Assembly (NCBI GenBank): GCA_021234155.1
Contig: JAJEKV010000035.1
Coordinates: forward strand, 3,798,224 to 3,862,223
Source: Isoetes taiwanensis
Lineage: Eukaryota; Streptophyta; Lycopodiopsida; Isoetales; Isoetaceae
Reading direction: 5' to 3'
DNA: 64,000 nucleotides
In this document: piece after piece, positions 56,542-64,000 of the stretch
Position numbering within the stretch: position 1 is the stretch's first letter
Layout of the letters: every line of letters starts with the position of its first letter
Translations under genes and position numbers: made by a program
The notes under the pieces: model-generated
The model's database searches: none
The model's input: the letters and a program-made list of their open reading frames with translations, nothing else
What the model was told of the DNA's origin: nothing

Positions 56542-56637
56542 GGCAGTTGGTCCATTCCAGAGAGATGCGAAATGACCTACGGATGGGGAGGCAGTTGGTC
56601 CATTCCAGAGAGATGCGAAATGACCTACGGATGGGGA
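56542..56637. repeat. Perfect tandem duplication, 48 bp x 2
   Basis: GGCAGTTGGTCCATTCCAGA... (48 bases, 56542-56589) repeats exactly at 56590-56637. Being a multiple of three, it gives a 16-residue repeat in every frame; on the minus strand this reads PSVGHFASLWNGPTA twice. Confidence 0.95.
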
Positions 56638-58032
56638 TTCCTGTATTTTGAATGGCGCACTTAGAACTCGAAACATGTCTTGCAGGGTTTTTGCCAGGAT
56701 AAGCCATTTGAAAACTTTATGGATTGTGGCTTCTAGATGAAATATTTGTAGTTGAAATGTGATTTTCAGGAACTTCTATTTTTCAAATGCAATGTCTAGA
56801 TTAAAGAATCAAGACTTGCTTTCTGCTCTAAATTGCAGTTATTAATGAGCAAAAATAGGCTCTATTCAATAAAAATTTAGTCTCAAATATCGCTTTAGGG
56901 ATGGGATGATTGAAGTGGTTTGGCAGTCATATCTAGCCTGCTCTATTGATCCATTAAACCATAATGGCATTGCCCTTATAGAATTAATAATGGATTACCT
57001 ATTTACAACTCAATTTAAACAATCACAATGTTGTTGCATAGATTTTCCCAAGCAAATCCCAACATTACCTTATATTTTCTCCCATGCACTTAGCAAGAAT
57101 ATGCAAAGCATGACCTTGCATTACCATATCAGTGCTCTTTTAGCATAAAGTCTTGAAAGTATCTTGACAATAGCACCATTGATACCATAAACATAAGCTA
57201 TGTGAGAGCCTTTTTTCGCCTATTCACAAGTCCAACATAAACCTGCATTGTTTTGTAAATAGGTTGCTAAAATATAGAATCCTGTGTATACGACCCTCTC
57301 AAGAATGTCAAATTGACAAATTTGTCTTCTATATATGCATTGAATAGCCGTCCTTATAATTTAGATAGGGTTATCTATTTGAGATCTTTTACTTAGGAAT
57401 AATTTAGAAAGAATTCGTTATCCTTAATTGGATTCACACGAGAGAATTACAGTCATTCTCAAATTTCTATGGTCGAACCATTAAAAAAAAAAGTTGCAAA
57501 ACCTACTTCACACACAACTGCCTCTACTCCATTTAGGGTAACCATTCTACTATGCTTTCTATTCAATAAGAGTCAAGATTATGAAAGCAAACATCTAATG
57601 TTCATTTTTGTAATGAAGACTTCCGGCTGCCGGCTACATTCGACATCTCCTTCTACGCTTTCGTCAGACTTAAGGTTAGTCTCCAAACTCTGTAAGGGAT
57701 ATATAAACTCCAATGATAACAGAGATTAAGAAGATTGATCAACAAATGTCTCAAATTCACAAATGCCATACATGCAATTTGTCAGAGGTTCTTGCTAGAC
57801 ACTGTTTTTATTCCTTCAAAATTCGATCCAAAGAGATAGTTTACAACAACTATTTCTTCCTTTCTCATTGCAGGTGACTGTAGGAAAGAAATAATGACTG
57901 CAGATGTCAACATAGGAAGCTGCTCAAACAACTACTAATGTTTCTCATGCCTCAACTGCCTTGGTATAATCACACAGAAAGCCCACCAACAGTGGATTAA
58001 ACCCAACAGTGGACTAGGAGTGTGGGATTTAG
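56638..58032. other. Spacer, no supported gene
   Basis: I looked here for a first exon of the augmin-like gene that follows. An ATG-led stretch at 57615-57674 ends in a GTTAGT donor but does not join in phase, so it is not proposed. Confidence 0.4.
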
Positions 58033-58300
58033 TATCTGGAATGGCTTCAGCAGGAAATGGGCTACAGATCGCCGTCTCAATATTCTTCTACAGACCGCTC
58101 TCTTCCATCAGCTGAAGTCCTGAAGAAGATCTGCAGAGGTAACATGCTACCTGTTTGGAAATTTCTTCTGGAGCGAGTGAAGTCCGAGAAAACAGTGGAC
58201 AAAATTAGGAGGAATATACACGTCCATGGAGCTGGGAATTTGTTGAGTGAGGATGATATGCTTGGACGTGCAGGCGCTAGGACGTTGTACATGATTTGGT
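58033..58300 (+). pseudogene. AUG5: Augmin subunit 5 (AUG5/HAUS5-like) N-terminal exon
   Basis: After an acceptor-like TTTAG at 58032 the frame reads [17 protein letters not shown], then [38 protein letters not shown] and [16 protein letters not shown]. This is the conserved N-terminus of plant augmin subunit 5 (EWLQKEMGY, I-R-K-I-C-R-G-N-M-[IL]-P-[IV]-W, V-K-S-E-K-T-V-x-x-I-R-R-N-I). Augmin nucleates branched microtubules in the spindle and phragmoplast. The start codon exon is not found, an in-frame TAG sits just upstream, and none of the later coiled-coil exons is visible before a different gene's remnant at 58930. It is therefore either one exon of a gene with huge introns or a captured fragment. 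Confidence 0.68.
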
Positions 58301-58929
58301 TGGAAACATGCCATTTCACCCTCCTACAAGTTCATGGATTTATTTGATTGGTTCTTATAGGATATTAAGAGGATTGGGTTGTGCTAATACTTAAATGATT
58401 ATTATAAGGGCCAACTTTGGAAGACTCATCACAAAATGAAAAAGTCCTAAAGCATGATTCCACATGTTCTATAGTGCCCATGCATGACAACCATATTGAT
58501 CATATCCATTTTTTAGTTACATATTCCTTGCTTATGTTTGTACACGTAAAATGTTGGTGATATGGCATGCCAGAACCATCATATGAGAAAAGGGAAAGAA
58601 GCAGATAGAAACCAGATTTGAGTTGCTGTCAGAATCTTCATGGGAATAAACATGCACAGGAAAATCATATAAGATCAATCTAGTACTTTACGATATTGTA
58701 ACTTCCTTATGAATGAGAATGAGAGATTATATATTGTAATGTCTATTTGGTCTTTCTGCTGGAACATGAAGGTCAGAAATAGGATGGCATGAATGCAGCC
58801 TATGCTGGAGAAGATTACTATGATTACATTGCAGGGCATAACAGTGGCCATCTTACATCTAATGGGCGCTGCAGTATATTTAATTGGTGCGCACCATCCA
58901 CCTCACTAGATGGTGTTGTCTCAAGTTTT

Positions 58930-59640
58930 TGAAGGATGTGAACAGGTCGAGATGGTTGAGGTATGTTAATTCTCATTATCTTTCTGTATATTGTAGTTCC
59001 CAGTTTTGTTTTTAATAAGCTCTTATTCTGTAAACTACATTTCTATATGATATCGTGGCCCCAAACTAAAAGCTCGGCTTTATCAAAGCACTTACAGATC
59101 AACTAATAGCCCAAACTTTCTCAGTTATGAAGGATTTGCATATTTCATTGATGGTGTTCTATTTATGACAGATGGGTACTGCAGATGCCATTCTGGACCT
59201 TGTTAGCAGTGGGACAACACTTCACGAAAATAATCTTAAGGAAATAGAAGGTGACAAAGTTATGTCTAGTTAGGTAAGCTTTTACTTCTGGAAAATATGT
59301 TGTAATCTCTTTTAAACTGAAGGCCAAGATCTTAATATTTCGTATGTTCTAATTGCTAGTAGGAAAGCACCATTGGAGCCTGTGAGCCTTGGAGGTTGTC
59401 CATGAAATGCTTGAACGCCTGGATACACATCTTAGAGCTAGGAATCAATTATTGGTAGAGAGTTCAATTACTTTATATAACTATCAATGAGAGTATTGGC
59501 TATTTTTTTCCAAAATCCGAGGGCTTTCTATTTTACTATTCTCATTCTTGGTTTTGGATGCCATGTAGGTGACAAACATGCATGGGGTGACTCTGCTAAA
59601 GATGTCGCTTTCAGAAAGTGTTGAAGAGTTCACAAGTTTC
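58930..59640 (+). pseudogene. ATP phosphoribosyltransferase (histidine pathway) pseudogene
   Basis: Exon remnants: about 58930-58960 (QVEMVE, weak), 59172-59273 ([20 protein letters not shown] then NLKEIEG), about 59346-59454 (VLIASRKAPLE, then in another frame EVVHEMLERLDTHLRARNQ) and 59569-59640 (NMHG, then in another frame GDSAKDVAF). The order and motifs are those of the plant enzyme for the first step of histidine synthesis, which normally sits in plastids. Breaks: a TAG directly before the donor of the 59172 exon where the family has CAG (Gln), no AG acceptor before 59346, and one-base shifts near 59390 and 59584. The upstream catalytic half is absent. Confidence 0.8.
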
Positions 59641-60167
59641 CGGTTTACGTAAAAGCTATCGGCTATAAAGGGGCACAATCATGGAGGGTCAAAGATGTTT
59701 TAACAACCTTGAAGTTACATCATGTAGGGTCCCGATTTGTGAGTCCAATTATATAGTCAAGAGGATAGTCTTAAAGTCAATTATTCTACAATATTAATTT
59801 GTGTAAATAAGAAAGATTTATACAGCTACGTGAAGAAACCAAGAGGGGTAAGCCATATGTTGGTTGTTTGTGAATTATAATAATCGGTTCCTTTATCTCC
59901 AAATCCTTATTTCTAAAACCTTTCCATGTGTGGAAGTGGTGTGCTTGTGGCACCCTTTGACCTATATATTTAAGGAAGAGCGCCCACGATGGCACGCGAC
60001 CGGGTTGAAACGTTGAATAAGTAATTTCTTTAGCAAAGAGTCCGCCGGTGGTATTTAAGAATATTTATTAGCCATGGAGAAGATGGCACTATTTTTGGTC
60101 ATCATGTATTTCAATTCTCTACCGTTCTCACTTTGCACACCGGTTTATTAATTTGAATGCCAACCGC
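59641..60167. other. Spacer, nothing recognised
   Basis: No gene seen. It may hold decayed 3' sequence of the pseudogene. Confidence 0.4.
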
Positions 60168-60533
60168 TTAGCTAGTATTTTGTATATTGTTCTGCTTCGA
60201 GCTATGGGCCTCCATTCTAATATGGATTAGGGCCTCTCCACCAGAGAACACCCAAACACCCTTGATTGCTAGCAAATATATTCCTTGAGCTTGTGCCAAA
60301 AGGAGGAATTCCGGTGGAAAACCGTCAGGGCTTGGTGTTTTCTCATGCGGCATGGATTCCAGAGTTCTATGAACCTCATCAAACGTAATGTTCCTAAGAA
60401 GGGCACTATTATCCTCTTCTTCCTCGAGATTTCTGGTTGAAGGGCCGGTAGGAACTGGCCAAGGTCCACGATAGGTACTAGGCAAAGGCTTTTCAAAGAA
60501 AAAGTTTCGTGTACTCTTGGAAGAAATATTCAA
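60168..60533 (-). pseudogene. L1-type LINE reverse transcriptase lead-in fragment
   Basis: The minus-strand frame contains NSALLRNITFDEVHRTLESM then PHEKTPSPDGFPPEFL, matching the plant L1 motif (FTEEEVKEAL..M...KAPGPDGF..EF) just before the reverse transcriptase fingers. It is a different LINE type from the A-E family, whose equivalent block reads GLQRLANGKAPDLDGL. Only this piece is present; the rest is lost. Confidence 0.75.
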
Positions 60534-61902
60534 TAAAGATTGGCATCCATAACTAATGTTATTCCATTGCTGATCGGTCTGTTTCCAGCCAAAAAGAGCA
60601 CTTTTCGAACTTTCTTTATTTGCATGCTCATACCAATGAGCCTTTTCTTTTCTTTTCTATTGTCTAAAAGTACCAATTTCAATAAAATGTCAAAACATAA
60701 CTTTCAACTACGATTTAAGCCACTTCACAAAACATGTACATCCATTCTCTCCTTTATTACACTTCTCTTTATACTTCTGCCATCCTAGTTCCATACCAAG
60801 CACCAAACACCAATACCTTGCGCTCAAATCCCAAAGTCCATATGTCCAACTACATCCTACTCCAACAACACCTCAACACCTAAGCAGAACTTAGTAATGC
60901 AAATGCGTACCAACACGTTCACAAAATGTCAATGTCTTAAAATAGCAATTTCGATTCAAACACTCTATTGTCTACAACTACAACTTAAGCCACTTCACTC
61001 TCCGGCCATGGAGGGCAACCCTCCGTGCGCAGCACCTTGTTTCCTCCTGGATTCTTATTTGTGAACACTTCAGGTTTTGTTGGGGCGCCGCTTGTGTGGA
61101 AACTTCAGGTCTTGTCGGAGCTCAAGCGACGCCGCCAGATACAGTAGAGTTTCATTGACATATAAATAGAAGTATACAGACTTTTATTATCAATGCACAT
61201 TTAAACTTTTATAGAAAGGAAACTGGAGTCGAGATCCCAGTCACCAAAAACCTTTACTCTTGTATAGTCCCATATAGTTTGCTAGTTGGTTTCAATGGTT
61301 TTAGGGTTGTATTGTATGTTTTTGAGTATGGATTTAGGGCAAAAACGAATCTTTTTCTTTCCTGTATTCTTCGAGTGGCGTGGCTGGGTCGAGGAGCTTC
61401 GTTCCATGGTTTGATGCAGGCGCCAAGTTTAGAAGGTAGAGATTTCTGTTTATATGAAGCTGATTCCGGCCCAGATGGACTGTAGAAAACAATTCCGGCA
61501 GCTTCATCATAGGGTTGTGTCTGGATGAGTTCTGGGCAGATCCTTTATTTTCTTGCTCGTGAGCCATTCCGGTGTGTAGCCTTGGCTACGGTGGCCTCTC
61601 AGGGCGATTCCGGGCCATTCAGGGTATTTCTTAAGTCTTTGATATGGCTGTGCTCCACAGGTTCTGCTACATAACTCCCTCTTATTTCATTCATTTTCTA
61701 TTTGCTGGTGGACAGTGGCGAATTTAGATGTCTTGGCTCCTTGCTCCTCTTCGTTGCTACGTGAGCACAAGTTGGGTATGTAATCGGAATGAAAGAAACT
61801 TAGGCAATCTGCAGGAGAAGACATCCAAGTTAAAGAAATGATGGGGAAATGGATTGGCAGGGGGTTCAAATCCTCCGGTTTGTTTGTCTTTACTCTTTGC
61901 AG
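60534..61902. other. Spacer, no supported gene
   Basis: A 32-base stretch near 61015-61046 (GAGGGCAACCCTCCGTGCGC...) is an inverted relative of 8420-8455. Nothing else recognised. Confidence 0.45.
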
Positions 61903-62127
61903 GTGCTGAAGAAGCTTAAACTGTTGGGATGTGGCGCTAGTGTTGCCGGGAAGCTTGTGGGACAAACCCCATTGAATACTATTTTAGAAGCTTCATCCGC
62001 TCATGCTTTAGTGCCTCCAATAGTGGCACTTGCTATGTTCAGGTCAAATGACATCGAAATTCTTGCCAATGGATGTCAATGGGCCCTTAGAAATAGAGCC
62101 ACATCAGCGTTTGACCCCATCTCCCGA
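61903..62127 (+). CDS. Unrecognised exon-like open frame
   Basis: After TTTGCAG at 61902 an open frame reads VLKKLKLLGCGASVAGKLVG then TPLNTILEASSAHALVPPIV and ALAMFRSNDIEILANG, ending at 62127. Composition and the acceptor look coding, but I do not recognise the family. It could be one exon of an unknown gene or of a captured fragment. An alternative donor may exist near 62096. No function is proposed. Confidence 0.3.
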
Positions 62128-62272
62128 TGACGTGTACGCAGGGGATCGCACTAGAGGGCATATCCCTCGGTATATTCCCCTATCTAATGGCTGGGAATTC
62201 ACTAGAGCGCTCATCTGCGATAATAACGTGGGGTTGAAGGGATCTTGTATAGTCCCATATACAACCAAAAAC

Positions 62273-62560
62273 AGGTGTTTTTACATTTCAAATTCCACCA
62301 GAAATTCTTGGCATTCATGGCATTCATCATCCTTAGCTTCAAACTCCACAAAATCCACATTAAACCAGTCTTCCTTTGGAATACTATCCATAAGTTTCTT
62401 AACATCTTCGGGATCTATGCCCTCAATGATAGAATCAAGCTCCATTAGGTCTTCCTCTGACGGATTACAGCAGCATTTGGTCTGGTAGCTTGAATGCAGT
62501 CAGCTAATACTGCATGCAAGGCAAGCAACAAGACATTAACAGAGTTCTCGTCAGCCATAA
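62273..62560 (-). pseudogene. Small acidic open frame, unrecognised
   Basis: On the minus strand after TTGTTGCAG, an ATG near 62550 starts MADENSVNVLLLALHAVLAD, then CIQATRPNAAV. The frame then shifts, and a second frame reads SEEDLMELDSIIEGIDPEDV, KKLMDSIPKEDWFNVDFVEF and ends ECQEFLVEFEM at 62273. The two parts look like one small acidic protein broken by a one-base change, or two exons. Family unknown. Confidence 0.35.
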
Positions 62561-62646
62561 CATCCACACCTGCAACAAAGAAAAAAACCATATTAAAATA
62601 AACAAGGATGAAACAAACAAGGTAAAATCGACGAAATCATAAAGAA

Positions 62647-62728
62647 CCTTCAAGAACACGGCAAATCTTCTCGTAAATCTTCAAGAACCTTCAAGAACAC
62701 GGCAGATCTTCTCGCAGATCTTCAAGAA
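62647..62728. repeat. Tandem duplication, 41 bp x 2
   Basis: CCTTCAAGAACACGGCAAATCTTCTCG... (62647-62687) repeats at 62688-62728 with three changes. Similar short motifs (AAGAACATGGCAC, CTCAAGCAC) continue to about 62800. Confidence 0.88.
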
Positions 62729-63112
62729 CATGGCACAAGAGTATTTTTTCTAGCCGCAGCAAAAAAAACCTCAAGCACAGCGAGAAAAAAGCTCAAGCAC
62801 GCGGCAGAACTCGTCACACAGAAGCAAGAAGTTGTCAAAAGACACAGAAACACAAAAAGTCATCACAACACTTGAATAGAAGCTCCAAATCCGACAAAAG
62901 GCATATTAAAATGAAGCTAAGGTCAAGGCGCCATTGCAGAAGAAGGCTGCAAGGTGAGCGCCACTGCAGCGCCTCAAAAAAACGTCACCTAGCCTGTCGG
63001 ACTTACGCCATAGCCAAAACTTGAAGAAAAAGTTAACACACACATGTAATAAACTTTTTCCATGTAGGCGACACGTCGGTGCCACCTCGGAAAAAATGCC
63101 TCCCCGTTTGAC
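62729..63112. other. Spacer before LINE-F
   Basis: Low-complexity A-rich DNA, then a stretch of balanced composition. No supported gene. It may be the 5' part of LINE-F, but no endonuclease motif was seen. Confidence 0.4.
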
Positions 63113-64000
63113 TACATAATCAGAGAATGAGCAGGACAATATTGGAGCAGCCGGATGGGAGAAATACCTGGAGAAATTGTATAAGACAGGGGCATCTCCA
63201 GTACCAATACCAACATTGCAGGATTCGGATAAACCATGTTTCAACATACAAGAAGTAATGGTAGCCTTAAACAGGATGGCTAACCACAAAGCACCGGATC
63301 TCTACGGACTGACAGTGGAATTGCTAAAATGTGCTGAAACAGAAATAGGGAAATAGGTCACGGACATCTTCAACGACATAATACACACAGGGCTTCCAGA
63401 TAGGTGGACATACAACAAGATCATACCTCTACACAAGGCAGGATCCAGGAAACTATAGAACAATAATGGTGAGTTCCATCTTCGCAAAATGGTTCGGAAA
63501 AGCACTGGACAGCAAATTGAAGAAATGGGCAGAAGCGGGAAACATGAGGGCACAAGGACAAGCAGGTTTCAGGCCGGAACACTCAACCACAGACCACCTA
63601 GTAACGCTCCGGATATTAATAGAGCAAAATAAAGCACATGGAAGAAAGATAATTTGCTGTTTTGTAGATTTCAGGAAAGCATTCGACATAGTTCCGAGAG
63701 AAAAGCTATTATAAAGGTTGATAGACATGCAAGCTCCAAGAAACATGGTAGGATCGATTGCAAGACTATACCATAGGGTATATGCAAAAATGGAGCAAGA
63801 AGGGCAGCCAATAGACTGTGATACAGGCGTCAAACAGGGGTGCCCTCTATCCCCGACTCTATTTGGGATATACATAGATGCACTACAGAGTTACATAGCA
63901 GAACAGTAAGGGGACAAATACGCCCCTACGTTAGGAGATACCAAGGTACCGATTATGCTGTATGCTGACGATCTGAGCATGATGGCCACAAAAAATAAAG
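63113..64000 (+). mobile_element. LINE-F: second LINE subfamily, cut by right edge
   Basis: In broken frames it reads QEVMVALNRMANHKAPDLYG, LTVELLKCAETEIGK, KIIPLHKAGS, then reverse transcriptase FRPEHSTTDHLVTLRILIEQ, CCFVDFRKAFDIVPREKLL, DTGVKQGCPLSPTLFGIYID and MLYADDLSMMA. It is related to LINE-A to E in layout but differs in sequence and is A-rich. Stops at 63355, 63712 and 63907 and a frameshift near 63450 disable it. The 3' end lies beyond the window. Confidence 0.88.
63466..63909 (+). pseudogene. LINE-F reverse transcriptase, two open pieces
   Basis: Two same-frame pieces (63466-63714 and 63718-63909) are separated by a single TAA at 63712-63714. They carry the fingers and palm motifs up to GVKQGCPLSPTLFGIYID. 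The catalytic MLYADDLSMMA follows near 63955 after another stop. It is recently inactivated or only mildly decayed. Confidence 0.85.

Noticed and set aside
57615-57674. Possible first exon of the augmin subunit 5 gene with a GTTAGT donor
   Set aside because: It does not join the 58033 exon in phase, and its residues do not resemble the family start.

Overview
The window is nuclear DNA of a land plant. It has intron-split genes of plant-specific families (a PHD-finger protein, a PLS-type PPR protein, a VMA22-like assembly factor, an MSH1 fragment, an augmin subunit 5 exon), tRNA-iMet-primed Ty1/copia elements, several LINEs, and AT-rich repeat-laden spacers. The long run of near-identical PPR motifs and the LINE load suggest a seed-free vascular plant, possibly a fern; this is an inference from style, not proof. 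Layout by region follows. 1-4706: a broken Copia element (Copia-1, minus strand) that runs off the left edge and abuts LINE-A (4707-6326). 6381-7522: a five-exon VMA22/CCDC115-like gene whose ATG lies about 55 bases after the LINE tail. 7523-14930: spacer with neprosin exon remnants (minus) and two MSH1 exons (plus, 12981-13732). 14998-16293: LINE-B, set into a minisatellite. 17437-22625: a complete Copia element (Copia-2, minus) with two LTRs and a perfect 5-base target duplication. 23201-25570: decayed LINE-C. 25570-31780: spacer with tandem repeats and a cluster of a dispersed repeat family called F1 here. 31780-35085: the longest LINE (LINE-D). 35086-38345: spacer, minisatellite and F1 copies. 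38345-41838: Copia-3 gag-protease remnant split by LINE-E. 44111-48824: an intact seven-exon PHD-finger gene. 50209-53025: a large PPR gene (minus). 53026-64000: spacer with an augmin subunit 5 exon, an ATP phosphoribosyltransferase pseudogene, an L1-type fragment, unrecognised open frames, and a further LINE (LINE-F) cut by the right edge. The host genes do not form a pathway. The PHD protein is a nuclear chromatin-reader candidate, the PPR protein an organelle RNA-binding candidate, and the VMA22-like protein a V-ATPase assembly candidate. The most unusual signal is the LINE family (A-E). The copies share a GC-rich 3' region with a small hairpin and end not in poly(A) but in microsatellites, (CCTT)n or (CTATT)n. 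They are nested both ways with Copia: Copia-1 lies next to or within LINE-A, and LINE-E lies within Copia-3. Two poly(A)-only tracts flanked by target-site duplications show that a second, poly(A)-type retroposition also acted here. No CRISPR array, rRNA gene, convincing tRNA gene or bacterial-type operon was seen.
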